DNA of 64,000 nt from Candidatus Krumholzibacteriia bacterium (GCA_035268685.1 DATFKK010000173.1:1-64000); one strand, 5' to 3'. Counted from the stretch's first letter, positions 8,734 to 18,853 are shown. The notes: generated by a model from the sequence alone, not told the origin. Numbers and translations: made by a program.

Positions 8734-9470
8734 GCCACGCTCCCCGAAGCCCGCAGCAGCGCGCGCACGTAACCGTTGGCGGGCGCGGCCCGGAGTTCGG
8801 CGGCGCTGGCCTGTTGCTGGACCGCGCCGTCGCGCAGGACGACCACGCGATCACCCAGGCGCAGGGCTTCGGCCATGTCGTGCGTCACCAGCAGCGTCGT
8901 CTTGTGCAGATCGCGCTGCCAGCGGGCGACCTCGTCCTGCAGTTCGGTCCGCAGGACCGGGTCGAGGGCACCGAAGGGCTCGTCGAGCAGCAGCACCCGT
9001 GGGTCGGCGGCGAGCGCGCGGGCGAAGGCGACACGCTGCCGCTGTCCACCCGAAAGGGCACTCGGACGGCGGTCGGCGAAGCTCGCCGGATCGAGACCCA
9101 CGAGCTCAAGCAGTTCGCGCGATCGGGCGACACGTCGTTCCCGCGGCCAGTCGAGGAGCCACGGCACCAGCTCGATGTTCTCGCGCACGCTCCAGTGTGG
9201 CAGCAGGCCTCCGTCCTGCTGCACGTAGCCGATCGAGCGGCGCAGGCCTTCCACCGCGACCGCGTCGACGGACGTGCGGTCGACCTCCACCCGCCCACCG
9301 CTCGGCCGGACCATGCGGTTGAAGCACTTGAGCAGGGTGGTCTTGCCGCTGCCGCTCTCGCCCACCAGGGCCACGGTCTCGCCCTCGGACACCCGCAGCG
9401 ACACGCCCCGCAGGGCCTGCACCCCGCCGGGGTAGGTCACGTGGAGATCGTCGCAGGAGAGCGCGCTCAT
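8730..9470 (-). CDS. OpuC-type ABC transporter ATP-binding subunit
   Basis: 246 residues. Walker A GESGSGKTT near 38, Q-loop in YVQQDGGLLPHW, signature LSGGQRQRVAFARAL, Walker B RVLLLDEPFGALDP and switch His in LLVTHDM. Closest to the ProV/OpuCA/OpuAA branch, but it lacks the C-terminal CBS domains that many osmoregulatory members carry, so gating by ionic strength through CBS is not expected. It is the first gene of a two-gene operon with the fused permease and is divergent from the MarR gene. Confidence 0.9.
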   Translation of the reverse strand: MSALSCDDLHVTYPGGVQALRGVSLRVSEGETVALVGESGSGKTTLLKCFNRMVRPSGGRVEVDRTSVDAVAVEGLRRSIGYVQQDGGLLPHWSVRENIELVPWLLDWPRERRVARSRELLELVGLDPASFADRRPSALSGGQRQRVAFARALAADPRVLLLDEPFGALDPVLRTELQDEVARWQRDLHKTTLLVTHDMAEALRLGDRVVVLRDGAVQQQASAAELRAAPANGYVRALLRASGSVA

Positions 9471-9527
9471 GGACAGCAGCCTAGGCGATCGAGATCGCGG
9501 CGTCTCGGTGCGCCCGCGACGATCGTT

Positions 9528-9555
9528 CGTGTACGAAGGAGATCTCTGCCGTCAA
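9528..9555 (-). promoter_or_regulatory. Promoter of the OpuC-type operon with overlapping operator
   Basis: On the minus strand TTGACG (9550-9555), 16-base spacer, TACACG (9528-9533). An inverted repeat, TTCGTGTACGAA on the plus strand (9526-9537), overlaps the -10 box. A near match lies on the -10 box of the divergent marR promoter, suggesting a shared MarR operator (inference). Confidence 0.6.
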
Positions 9556-9618
9556 CCTTCGGACTTCCAGCCCTCTGCTGGCATGTTCTTGGGCATGAGA
9601 GCCGAATTCTGCCGCAGG

Positions 9619-9648
9619 TTGAGATCGGGGCGAAATTTTGTACACTAA
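9619..9648 (+). promoter_or_regulatory. Promoter of the marR operon with overlapping operator-like site
   Basis: TTGAGA (9619-9624), 16-base spacer, TACACT (9641-9646), 37 bases before the TTG start. The 12-mer TTTGTACACTAA (9637-9648) matches the reverse strand of the operator-like site at 9526-9537 in 10 of 12 positions. Confidence 0.6.
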
Positions 9649-9683
9649 GTTTCTCGTTCGCCCGATCCCGAGACGAGGGCACC

Positions 9684-10223
9684 TTGGCCAGCGATCCCGA
9701 CATCGAGACCCGCATCGTCGCGTCGATCCGGCGGATCATGCGCGCGGTCGATCTGCACTCGCGGCACCTCGTCGACGAGTTCGGACTCACCGGACCACAG
9801 CTCGCCGTCCTGCAGGCCGTGACCCGGTGCGAGCCGGCCACGCCCGGCGCGATCGCGCGCTCGGTCCGGATCAGCGCGGCCACGACCACGGGGATCCTCA
9901 CGCGCCTCCAGAAGCGGGGACTGATCGTCCGCACCCGCGGCGAGAGCGACCGGCGCACGGTGCGGGTCGACCTGACCGACGCCGGGCGGAAGGCCCTGGC
10001 CGCCGCGCCCTCGCTGTTGCAGGACCGCTTCCGCGATCAGCTCGTGCACCTCGAGGGATGGGAGCGGAGCATGATCCTCAGCGTGCTCCAGCGCATCGCC
10101 ACCATGATGGACGCCGAGGACCTCGAAGCCTCGCCAATGCTCGTCACCGACGACTCCACGCTGGTCTTCCGTGGGCCCCCCGGCGAAGACCGCGAAGACC
10201 AGGACTTCATCCGGGAGAACTGA
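9684..10223 (+). CDS. MarR family transcriptional regulator
   Basis: 179 residues. Winged-helix domain typical of MarR: LVDEFGLTGPQLAVLQAV (about 35-52), recognition region SVRISAATTTGILTRLQKRGLI and wing RTRGESDRRTVRVDLTDAGRK. The start is read as TTG at 9684, preceded by GAGGGC; there is no in-frame ATG or GTG closer to the domain. MarR proteins usually repress their own and a divergent operon until a small ligand binds. Here the divergent operon is the OpuC-type importer, and similar 12-base sites overlap both -10 boxes. It is also the first gene of a run towards the symporter at 10733, so it may control both transporters. Confidence 0.87.
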   Translation: MASDPDIETRIVASIRRIMRAVDLHSRHLVDEFGLTGPQLAVLQAVTRCEPATPGAIARSVRISAATTTGILTRLQKRGLIVRTRGESDRRTVRVDLTDAGRKALAAAPSLLQDRFRDQLVHLEGWERSMILSVLQRIATMMDAEDLEASPMLVTDDSTLVFRGPPGEDREDQDFIREN

Positions 10224-10226
10224 ACC

Positions 10227-10736
10227 GTGCGCCCGATCCGTTCCGGCCGGAGCGCGATGCACCTGGCGTGGTGCATCGTCCTCCTCGGCTCCCTTCTCGC
10301 ACCCGTCGCCGCGGCGCGGGCCGAGGTCCCGACGCCGCCCCGCTGGGACCACGACGCACGCATGTCCAGCAAGGACGGCTACGCCCAGTTGGAATGGATC
10401 GTCGAGGACGACACCGTGCACTGGGTCTACCAACTCGAGGAAGGTCGTCTGCCCGGTTTCGAGGACACGATCCTGCGCCACGAGGGGCCGCAGCACAGTT
10501 CCTTCGTATCGGGGCTCGAGAACGGGACCAGCTACTTCCGCGTGCGGGCCCGCCACCCCGACCGGCCCGACGGCTGGAGCGAGTGGTCGCAGACCCTCGA
10601 GATCGAGGTGCAGCACTACAGCCGTAGCTTCGCGCTCACACTCATGGGGATCGGCGCGGTCGTGTTCCTGGCCACCGCGGTCTTCCTGATCGTCCACCGC
10701 AACGATCCCACCCCGCACGCGAGGAGTTCCCGATGA
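10227..10736 (+). CDS. Membrane-anchored fibronectin type III domain protein
   Basis: 169 residues: N-terminal signal peptide (about 10-32), one FN3-like beta-sandwich (about 40-125) that ends with GWSEWSQTLEIEV, resembling the WSxWS motif of such folds, and one C-terminal membrane helix (about 135-157) with a short cytoplasmic tail. Function unknown. It begins three bases after the marR stop and its stop overlaps the start of the symporter gene (ATGA), so it is coupled to the symporter and may be an accessory subunit on the outer face of the membrane (inference). Confidence 0.8.
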   Translation: MRPIRSGRSAMHLAWCIVLLGSLLAPVAAARAEVPTPPRWDHDARMSSKDGYAQLEWIVEDDTVHWVYQLEEGRLPGFEDTILRHEGPQHSSFVSGLENGTSYFRVRARHPDRPDGWSEWSQTLEIEVQHYSRSFALTLMGIGAVVFLATAVFLIVHRNDPTPHARSSR

Positions 10737-12184
10737 ACGAAGCATCGGCACTGCTCGACCCCACCATCGGTTGGATCCTGCTCGCCGCGCTCTCGGTGAT
10801 CTGGGTGGGTCTGGGTGTGTACTGGGGCCGCAAGGCCTCGAACCTCGAGGGCTTCATGCTGGCCGGACGCAACGTCGGACTGGCCCTGGGCACCGCGACG
10901 GCGGTGGCCACGTGGATCACCTCGAACACGACCATGCTCGCCCCGCAGTTCGCCCTGCAGCTCGGCGTGTGGGGCATGCTGGCCTACTGCACGGCCAGCT
11001 TCGGTCTGTTCCTGTTCGCGCCCATGGCCGAGCGGATCCGTGCACTCATGCCCAACGGCTACACCAGCGCCGAGTTCGTGCGCCTGCGCTACGGGAACTT
11101 CGCGTGGGGAATCTTCCTGGTGATCTCGCTGTTCTACGGCATCACCTGGATGATCAGCATGGGCATGGCCGGCGGCATTCTCATGGAGGCGCTGGCCGGG
11201 ATCCCCTACGTGTACGGAATGACCACGATCCTGCTCGTGTGCGTGCTCTACACGCTCTTCGGCGGTCTGTTCGCAGTGATCGGCACCGACTTCATCCAGA
11301 GCTGGATCATCCTCGTGGGCGTGTGCGTCGTGGCGATCGCGGTGCTGTCGACGGTGTCCATCGACGAGATCTACGCCAACCTGGAACGCAATCGCCCCGC
11401 GCTGCTCGACGTGCTCTTCCCCGCCGCGATCATGGCGATCTTCAACAACATGCTGTTCGGCCTGGGCGAGATCTTCCACAGCAACGTGTGGTGGAGCCGC
11501 GCCTTCGCCATGCGCGAAGGCGTGGGGCGCAAGGCCTACGGCCTGGCTGGCCTGATCTGGCTTCCGATTCCGATCGTGGCCGGTTTCCTCGGACTCGCCG
11601 CCCCCGCCCTGGGCATCAACATCGCGCGGCCCGACATGGTCGGACCGGTCGTGGCGGGCACGGTGCTCGGCACCTTCGGCGCGGTGCTGGTGTTCGTGGT
11701 GGTCTTCGCATCGTTGGCGTCGAGCATCGACAGCCTGCTGGCGGCCATGAGCGATCTGGTGTTGAACGACTTCGTCAAGCAGATGTTCGCCCGCGACGCC
11801 TCCGACGAACAACTCCGCCGTTGGGGCATGGCCGTGATCATCGGGATCGGCCTGATCACCTGGCTGATCTGCGTACCGCGAGTGGGCACGTTGGCCAGCG
11901 TGCTGTTCTTCGCCGGCCCGCTGGTGGGCAGCGCGATCTGGCCGATCATCGCCGGGCTGTACTGGCAACACGCCAATCGCCACGGAGCGGTGGCGGCCAT
12001 GTTGCTGGGCTCTGCCGGTGGTCTGATCACCTACTTCACCGTGGGCTGGTACGCCGCCTCGCTCATCGGAACCGCCGTCTCAATGGTCGTCGTCGTCGTC
12101 ACCACGCGCTTCGCGCCGCAGTCCTTCGACTGGGCGCGGCTCGACGCGGGTCCGCACGCGACGACCTCCGAGGAGGTCGCATGA
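10733..12184 (+). CDS. Sodium:solute symporter family protein
   Basis: 483 residues with about 12-13 membrane helices. Family features: opening GVYWGRKASNLEGFMLAGRN, helix-1 region ATAVATWITSNTTMLAPQFA, and the long central helices around NNMLFGLGEIFHSNVWWSRAFAMR. SSS proteins use the sodium gradient to import sugars, amino acids, vitamins or urea-like compounds; the substrate cannot be read here. Downstream genes for carbamoyl-transferring and carbamoyl-hydrolysing enzymes suggest a nitrogenous, possibly ureido, substrate (inference). The start overlaps the FN3 gene and the stop overlaps the 40-residue gene. Confidence 0.88.
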   Translation: MNEASALLDPTIGWILLAALSVIWVGLGVYWGRKASNLEGFMLAGRNVGLALGTATAVATWITSNTTMLAPQFALQLGVWGMLAYCTASFGLFLFAPMAERIRALMPNGYTSAEFVRLRYGNFAWGIFLVISLFYGITWMISMGMAGGILMEALAGIPYVYGMTTILLVCVLYTLFGGLFAVIGTDFIQSWIILVGVCVVAIAVLSTVSIDEIYANLERNRPALLDVLFPAAIMAIFNNMLFGLGEIFHSNVWWSRAFAMREGVGRKAYGLAGLIWLPIPIVAGFLGLAAPALGINIARPDMVGPVVAGTVLGTFGAVLVFVVVFASLASSIDSLLAAMSDLVLNDFVKQMFARDASDEQLRRWGMAVIIGIGLITWLICVPRVGTLASVLFFAGPLVGSAIWPIIAGLYWQHANRHGAVAAMLLGSAGGLITYFTVGWYAASLIGTAVSMVVVVVTTRFAPQSFDWARLDAGPHATTSEEVA

Positions 12185-12303
12185 ACTTCTCGCTCGGATT
12201 CTTCACCGTGGCCGTCTTCGGTGCGATCGCACTCGCACTGATCGCGGCCGTCTTCCTTCCCGTCCTGTTCGTGCGCGACGCACGCAAGAAGAGGCTGTGG
12301 TAG
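12181..12303 (+). CDS. 40-residue single-helix membrane protein, symporter companion
   Basis: Forty residues with one hydrophobic helix covering about residues 4-31 and a basic end (RDARKKRLW). The ATG overlaps the symporter stop (ATGA) and the next gene starts two bases after its own stop, so it is placed as a coupled member of the operon. Small single-helix partners are known for some SSS transporters. Too short for family recognition; assignment as a subunit is inferred from position and coupling. Confidence 0.65.
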   Translation: MNFSLGFFTVAVFGAIALALIAAVFLPVLFVRDARKKRLW

Positions 12304-12305
12304 CC

Positions 12306-13391
12306 ATGGTACAACCCGTCGGAACCTCGACGACCAACGTGCAGAGCAACTCCGTGGGCGCCATGCTCGATCCACGGAACCTGCTGAACCACTACCGGAA
12401 CGCGCTCGACTGGGACCTGCTGCGGAAGTTCGAGGGCGTGTCGATCCTCAACACGCGGCAGTTCGTGCGGCGCGAGGTCGTGGAGCTGGCCAAGTTCTCG
12501 GCCCTGCTGGAACAGACCGAGATCGCCAGCTCGCATCCACTCGACGGCAAGATCTGCATCACCTCGTTCTTCGAAGCGAGCACGCGGACACGGCTGAGCT
12601 TCGAGGCGGCCACCCTGCGCTGCGACGGCCGTGTCCTCAGTGTTCCCGACGGCAAGGTCACGGGAATCGCCAAGGGCGAATCGCTGTCGGACATCGGCGA
12701 GATGTTCAACACCTACGGCGACCTCGTGATCATGCGGCATCCCGAGACCACCGCGATCGAGGAGATCCGCCGGAACCTGCGCCTGCCGCTGATCAACGCG
12801 GGCAACGGCACCGGCGAACACCCGACGCAGGCCCTGCTCGACTGGTACGCCCTTCTCAAGTGGAGGCCCGACCTCGCGACCGAGGACTTCACGGGAGACG
12901 AGTTCCACATCGGGATCGTGGGAACGCCCCGCGACATGCGCGCCGTGAAGAGCTTCATGCGCATGTCCATGCTGTTCGACAACGCCATCGGCAAGATCAC
13001 CGTGGTCAGCGAACAGAAGCAGCCACTGGGGAGGGAGCTCGCCGAGGACGTCGAGAACTCACCGATCGAGGTGGAGATCCGCAGCGACATGCAGAGCGTG
13101 CTGCACGAGTTCGATGTCATCTACATGAACTCGATCGCCCTGCTCGAGGGCAGCTACGAGCTGCTGGGCAAGGAGTTCTCGCTCGACGCGAACAGCAACC
13201 TGAAGGAGAACGCGGCGATCCTCCACCCGCTGGCCCGCCGTGACGAGCTCGCCGCCAGTCTCGATCGTACGAAGCACAATCTGTACTTCGCCGAAGCCGC
13301 CGGTGCGGTGTTCATGCGCCAGGCGCTCCTGGTGAGCGTGTTGGGGCGCATCGACTCGCTCCCGGACTCCATCATCTACCTCTCGAGCTGA
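12306..13391 (+). CDS. Aspartate/ornithine carbamoyltransferase family protein, PyrB-like
   Basis: 361 residues. Carbamoyl-phosphate-binding loop FFEASTRTRLSFEAA near residue 77-90 (STRTR intact), the ATCase lysine loop IAKGESLSD near 120, and HPTQALLD near 175. The late motif is HPLARRDEL where ATCases have HPLPRVDE, and the end AGAVFMRQALL also follows ATCase. ATCase makes N-carbamoyl-L-aspartate from carbamoyl phosphate and aspartate. About 45 extra residues precede the usual start. No pyrC, carA or pyrI lies nearby; neighbours are an asparagine-synthase-like and a carbamoylase-like enzyme, so a specialised role or different acceptor is possible. ATG at 12306 is preferred to the GTG at 12297. 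Confidence 0.82.
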   Translation: MVQPVGTSTTNVQSNSVGAMLDPRNLLNHYRNALDWDLLRKFEGVSILNTRQFVRREVVELAKFSALLEQTEIASSHPLDGKICITSFFEASTRTRLSFEAATLRCDGRVLSVPDGKVTGIAKGESLSDIGEMFNTYGDLVIMRHPETTAIEEIRRNLRLPLINAGNGTGEHPTQALLDWYALLKWRPDLATEDFTGDEFHIGIVGTPRDMRAVKSFMRMSMLFDNAIGKITVVSEQKQPLGRELAEDVENSPIEVEIRSDMQSVLHEFDVIYMNSIALLEGSYELLGKEFSLDANSNLKENAAILHPLARRDELAASLDRTKHNLYFAEAAGAVFMRQALLVSVLGRIDSLPDSIIYLSS

Positions 13392-13409
13392 CCGGAACGG
13401 AGCGACGAC

Positions 13410-15365
13410 ATGTGTGGAATCGTGGGGAGCTGGGAGCTCGGACCGTGGTCCGAGGCCCGTCGCGAAGGACTGGAACGCGGAATGCAGCTGTTGCAGCACC
13501 GCGGACCGGACGGTCGCGGCCAGTGGATCGACGAAGACGAGGGCCTGGCCATGGGCCACACCCGCCTGTCGATCATCGGACTCGACGCCGGAACCCAGCC
13601 CATGGTCGGTCCCGACCAGCAGCAGGTGCTGACCGTCAACGGTGAGTTCTACGACTACAAGTCCATCCGCGCGCGCCTGGCGTGTGAGAACCTGCGCTTC
13701 GAGTCGCGCAGCGACAGCGAGGTGGCCCTGCACCTGTACCGCCGGCGCGGTCTGGACTTCGTGCACGACCTGCGCGGCGAGTTCGCCGTGGCCCTGTACG
13801 ATCGCTCACGCGACCGCATGGTCTTCGTGCGCGATCGCTTCGGCATCAAGCCTTTGTACCTGCACCTCCGCCGCGACCGCGTGGTCTGGGGGTCCGAGGT
13901 CAAGGCCCTGCTCGCGCAACCCGGGGTCCCGCGGAAGCTGTCGCCGCAGGCCTCGATGAACCAGCTCATGCACACCATGGTGCCGGGGACCACGGCCTTC
14001 GAGGGCATCGAACAGATCCTGCCCGGACACATGGTGATCGTGGAGCGACGCGGCGACCGCTTCGAAGTCACCCGCACGCGCTACTGGGACTTCGAGTTCC
14101 CCCGAGCCGACGAGTTCGAGGACGAACTGCCACCCGAGCACTGGATCAGCCGGGTCCGCGAGGAACTGATCGACGCGGTGCGCGTGCGGCTCGAGGCCGA
14201 CGTGCCGGTGGGTTGCTACCTCAGCGGCGGGATCGACAGCTGTTCGATGCTCGGCCTGGCCACGCCGTTGCAGCAGTCTCCCGTGAAGGCCTACACCATC
14301 AGCTTCGACCACGCCGACTTCGACGAGTCGAAGATCGCCCGGGAGATGGCCGAGAGCGTCGGTGCCGACCAGGAGGTCCTGGAGCTGAACGCGGCCAACC
14401 TGTACGGCCACAGCTACGTGCGCACCCTGTGGCACGCCGAGCGTACCTTCTACAACACACTGGGCGTGGCCAAGTGGCACATGAGCCGCCGCGTGCGCGA
14501 GTCGGGCTACAAGGTCGTGGTCACCGGCGAGGGCAGCGACGAGCTGTTCAGTGGCTATCCATTCCTCAAGCGCGACCACTTCCTGCACGGCGGCGACGAC
14601 CAGACCCCACGCCAGCTCAGCGACGTGAACCGCGTGTTCCAGGGGTCGATCCTGGCCGAGACCCAGGCCTCGCACCCGGCCTGGGACGAGCTCTGCGGGT
14701 TCACGCCGAGTTGGATCCAGCCGTGGATCCTGACCCACGACCATGCCCGCGGCCTCTTCGCCGACCCCGTGCTCGAGCAGCTGCGCGACTACGATCCCGT
14801 GGCGGCGATCGCCGCGCGGATCGACCCCTCCATGGTGCAGGGACGTCACCCCCTCGACCGCGCCCAGTACACCTGGAGCAAGACCATGCTCGAGGGGCAG
14901 ATCCTCACCTGGGGAGGCGATCGCGTCGACATGGGCAACTCCATGGAGTCGCGTCCGGCCTTCCTCGACCACCACGTGGCCGAACTGGCCCGTTGCATTC
15001 CGCCGCGCTACCGGATCCACGAGGGAACCGAGAAATGGGTGCTGCGCGAAGCGATGAAGGGCGTCCTGCCCGACGTGCTGTACAAGCGCGAGAAGTTCGC
15101 CTTCATGGCCCCGCCGGCACACACCGACCAGCGCAAGCGTAAGGCGGTGGAGGACCTGCTGGCGTCGCACATGACGCCCGACCACGTCCGCGATGCCGGA
15201 CTCTTCGACGTCGACCGGATCGACGGCTTCCTGCAGTCGTGGCGGACCGAGAGCGACCCGGCCCGGGCAACCCGCAATGACATCCTCGTCAATCACCTCC
15301 TGGGGCTGCATCTTCTGCACGAGCTCTTCGTGGCCGGCGACGGCTCGCCGCCACCGTTGCCCTAG
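13410..15365 (+). CDS. asnB: Glutamine-hydrolysing asparagine synthase (AsnB family)
   Basis: 651 residues. Class II glutaminase domain starts with the nucleophile at Cys2 (MCGIVGSW), followed by LQHRGPDG, LSIIGL and NGEFYDY. The synthetase domain has the ATP-pyrophosphatase loop YLSGGIDSCSM near residue 270 and VVVTGEGSDELFSGY near 370. AsnB forms an acyl-adenylate of aspartate and amidates it with ammonia tunnelled from glutamine. Length matches AsnB/AsnO of about 600-650. Some family members amidate other acids or form beta-lactams and lasso peptides, so its position between carbamoyl-handling enzymes leaves the true substrate open. ATG at 13410 is fixed by Cys2. Confidence 0.88.
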   Translation: MCGIVGSWELGPWSEARREGLERGMQLLQHRGPDGRGQWIDEDEGLAMGHTRLSIIGLDAGTQPMVGPDQQQVLTVNGEFYDYKSIRARLACENLRFESRSDSEVALHLYRRRGLDFVHDLRGEFAVALYDRSRDRMVFVRDRFGIKPLYLHLRRDRVVWGSEVKALLAQPGVPRKLSPQASMNQLMHTMVPGTTAFEGIEQILPGHMVIVERRGDRFEVTRTRYWDFEFPRADEFEDELPPEHWISRVREELIDAVRVRLEADVPVGCYLSGGIDSCSMLGLATPLQQSPVKAYTISFDHADFDESKIAREMAESVGADQEVLELNAANLYGHSYVRTLWHAERTFYNTLGVAKWHMSRRVRESGYKVVVTGEGSDELFSGYPFLKRDHFLHGGDDQTPRQLSDVNRVFQGSILAETQASHPAWDELCGFTPSWIQPWILTHDHARGLFADPVLEQLRDYDPVAAIAARIDPSMVQGRHPLDRAQYTWSKTMLEGQILTWGGDRVDMGNSMESRPAFLDHHVAELARCIPPRYRIHEGTEKWVLREAMKGVLPDVLYKREKFAFMAPPAHTDQRKRKAVEDLLASHMTPDHVRDAGLFDVDRIDGFLQSWRTESDPARATRNDILVNHLLGLHLLHELFVAGDGSPPPLP

Positions 15366-15390
15366 ACTCGACGCATCTCGGAGGAACCCC

Positions 15391-16650
<1,260 letters not shown>

Positions 16651-16677
16651 TCCGCGCGGCCCTCGACGGTCGGTGGA

Positions 16678-17973
16678 TCAGTCGTCGTCACCCGACAGGG
16701 CCGAGAGCACGGCAGCCGGGAGGTCGATCGACCGTAGCCCGCTGGCCGTGATCCGCCGGGCGGTCTCCTCGACGAAATCGTCCACGTCGTCGGTCTCGCC
16801 GAGCAACCCGGCCACGACCGCGAGTGCTCCACTCGCGCTCCCGGTCGCCATCGAGGTTCCGGTGGCCGATGCCCACCGTCCCCCGGGGAACGCGCTCAGC
16901 ACCCCGACCCCGGGCGCCGCGAGATCGACTTCGCTGGCGGCGCTGAACCCGGCCAGAGCGAATCCGGCGTCGAGGGCCGCGATCGAGACCACCTCGTCGT
17001 CGCTCGCCGGATACAGGGCCGCCCCCGGGCGATTCCCCGCCGCACCCACGATGACCATGTCGTCCTCGAGCTCGTCGAGGATCTCCTCGATCACCGCCGC
17101 CTCGTCCGACAGCACCAGACTCAGGTTGACGATGTCCGCACCCCACGCGGCGGCGCGGTAGAGTCCGCGCGCCAGGTCGAAGGCCGTGCCGACTCCGTCG
17201 GAGTCGAGTACGCGGATGCTCAGGATCTCGGCCCCCGGCGCCACGCTGGCCACGATCCCCGCCACGTGGGTCCCGTGACCGTAGGCCTCGTCGAAGACCC
17301 CGTCGCCGTCGGTGTCGACTCCCTGCTCGATCTCGATCGAACCGAGTCCCCACTCGCCTTCCTCGATGAGCTGCACGCGCCCGGCGAGTAGCGGATGCGT
17401 CGGATCGACGCCGGTGTCGAGCACGGCGACCTTCACCCCCGCACCCCGCGCACTCGCGTGCACCTCGTCGAGGTTCCACGCCGCGAACGCATCCTGCGCC
17501 GGAAGGTCGGAATCGAAGTCGCCTTCGTAGAAGCTCATCGTGAGCTCGACCGGCGAGCTGAACTCCATGGGACCATCGGTCTGGAAGGCCAGCACGCGCG
17601 GATCGTCGATCAGGTCGTCGGCGTCGAAGGTCCCGTCGACCAGCACCATCCGCCCGCCGCCGAGCGTCTGCACGAGCTCGAAGTCGTACTCGGTCAGGAC
17701 CGCGTCGCGCGTCGTGGCGAGGGAGTCGACCAGGAACAGGCTCAGGTCGGCGATGGGCGCCGGATCGGTCGGGTCGTCGGCGGGAGGGTCGTCGGCGGGA
17801 GGATCGTCACCCGGAGGGTCGTCGGCGGGAGGGTCGTCGGGTACCTCACCCGGCGGCGGATCCTCGCCCGGTCGGAGGGGGTTCGACGGGTCGTCGGTGG
17901 AACAGCCCGCCACGCCCAGCGCGCAGACGAGGGCGAATCCGAGGAGACGCGCACCGATTCCGAAGCGTTTCAT
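16678..17973 (-). CDS. Subtilisin-like (S8) serine protease lipoprotein
   Basis: 431 residues. Signal peptide with lipobox (LVCALGVAGC, Cys near 24), then an Asp/Pro-rich tether of repeated DDPPA units (about 28-70), a short propeptide-like segment, and the S8 catalytic domain from about 185: Asp in VAVLDTGVDPTHP, His in GHGTHVAGIVA, oxyanion Asn in AAGNRPG and Ser in TGTSMATG. All triad residues are present. Likely anchored to a membrane and acting in the periplasm or at the surface. Start is ATG at 17973; upstream in-frame codons do not look like a signal peptide. No partner gene in the same direction. Confidence 0.9.
   Translation of the reverse strand: MKRFGIGARLLGFALVCALGVAGCSTDDPSNPLRPGEDPPPGEVPDDPPADDPPGDDPPADDPPADDPTDPAPIADLSLFLVDSLATTRDAVLTEYDFELVQTLGGGRMVLVDGTFDADDLIDDPRVLAFQTDGPMEFSSPVELTMSFYEGDFDSDLPAQDAFAAWNLDEVHASARGAGVKVAVLDTGVDPTHPLLAGRVQLIEEGEWGLGSIEIEQGVDTDGDGVFDEAYGHGTHVAGIVASVAPGAEILSIRVLDSDGVGTAFDLARGLYRAAAWGADIVNLSLVLSDEAAVIEEILDELEDDMVIVGAAGNRPGAALYPASDDEVVSIAALDAGFALAGFSAASEVDLAAPGVGVLSAFPGGRWASATGTSMATGSASGALAVVAGLLGETDDVDDFVEETARRITASGLRSIDLPAAVLSALSGDDD
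17771..17840 (-). repeat. 15-bp tandem repeat encoding the DDPPA linker
   Basis: About four and two-thirds copies of a 15-base unit (plus strand GGGTCGTCGGCGGGA) in frame inside the S8 protease gene; copy 3 is diverged. The copy number can slip, changing linker length. Confidence 0.75.
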
Positions 17974-18280
17974 GGTGTCCGGGACCTCTCGCCGACCGAC
18001 CCCGAAGGACCGATCCCGACCGTGGGGTGTGTGTGCCGTCAACACGGCCTGAGGTGCTCCGTCGATCCGTCGTTGATACACCTCACGCATCGAATCCCGG
18101 CCCCCGCGTGCAGGGTTCGCTGTGGATTCGTGACCCAAGAGTATCAACCGCGGGTCGAAACGTCACCTGGGTCACGACGAAGGGCGAGGTGGGCGCGGGG
18201 GTCGATCGGCTGGCCGCGGGCGACGGCAGACCGTAGAATCCGGCCGGATCCCGCAGACCCGAACGCGAATCGGAGCGACC
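17974..18280. other. Divergent intergenic region
   Basis: About 307 bases between the S8 protease and sigma-factor genes. It should contain both promoters. Plus-strand candidate for the sigma operon: TGGCCG (18211-18216), 17-base spacer, TAGAAT (18234-18239), 41 bases before the GTG start; the -35 is weak. No gene or clear hairpin seen. Confidence 0.4.
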
Positions 18281-18853
18281 GTGGCCCGCGCGCCCTCCCG
18301 TCCATCGCCGCGAGACCTCGACGACCCCGCGCTGGTGGCACGGTGTCTCGAGGACGACGAACGCGCCTGGAAGACCCTGGTGACGAGGTATCGGGCCTTG
18401 GTGTACTCGACCGCGCTGCGGACCGGCATCGACGACGAAACGGCGGGCGACGTCTTCCAGCAGGTGTGGATCGAACTGCACCGCTCGCTCGACCGCGTCC
18501 GCGACGCCCAGGCCCTGCCGCAGTGGCTGATCGTCACCACGCGCCGCGTCGCCTACAAGATCGCCACGAAGAACGACCGCCCCGTCGAGGGCGCACTCGA
18601 CGAGATGGTCGATCCGTCGGCGCTTCCGGGCGACGAGCTGCAGGAGCTGCAGGACCTCCAACGCATCCGCGACCACATCGAGGCACTGGGCGGAACCTGC
18701 GCGCGGCTGCTGCCGCTGCTGTTCTTCGACGAGCGCGAGCCCGACTACAAGAAGATCTCCGAGACCGCCGGCGTCGCCGTCGGATCGATCGGCCCTCTCC
18801 GCGCCCGCTGCCTGAAGCGGCTGCGCGCCCGCCTCGAGGAGCAACGGCCATGA
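18281..18853 (+). CDS. ECF-like sigma-70 family RNA polymerase sigma factor
   Basis: 190 residues with region 2 (about 18-95: LVTRYRALVYSTALRTGID, then DVFQQVWIELHRSLDRV and the -10 contact region LPQWLIVTTRRVAYK) and region 4 (about 140-190: the helix-turn-helix KKISETAGVAVGSIGPLRARCLKRLRARL). Directs RNA polymerase to a dedicated promoter set. First gene of a three-gene operon: its stop overlaps the start of the 165-residue protein (ATGA), and the TPR-CHAT protein begins right after. No zinc-finger anti-sigma gene is adjacent, so control is probably by the linked proteins (inference). Start is GTG at 18281. Confidence 0.87.
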   Translation: MARAPSRPSPRDLDDPALVARCLEDDERAWKTLVTRYRALVYSTALRTGIDDETAGDVFQQVWIELHRSLDRVRDAQALPQWLIVTTRRVAYKIATKNDRPVEGALDEMVDPSALPGDELQELQDLQRIRDHIEALGGTCARLLPLLFFDEREPDYKKISETAGVAVGSIGPLRARCLKRLRARLEEQRP

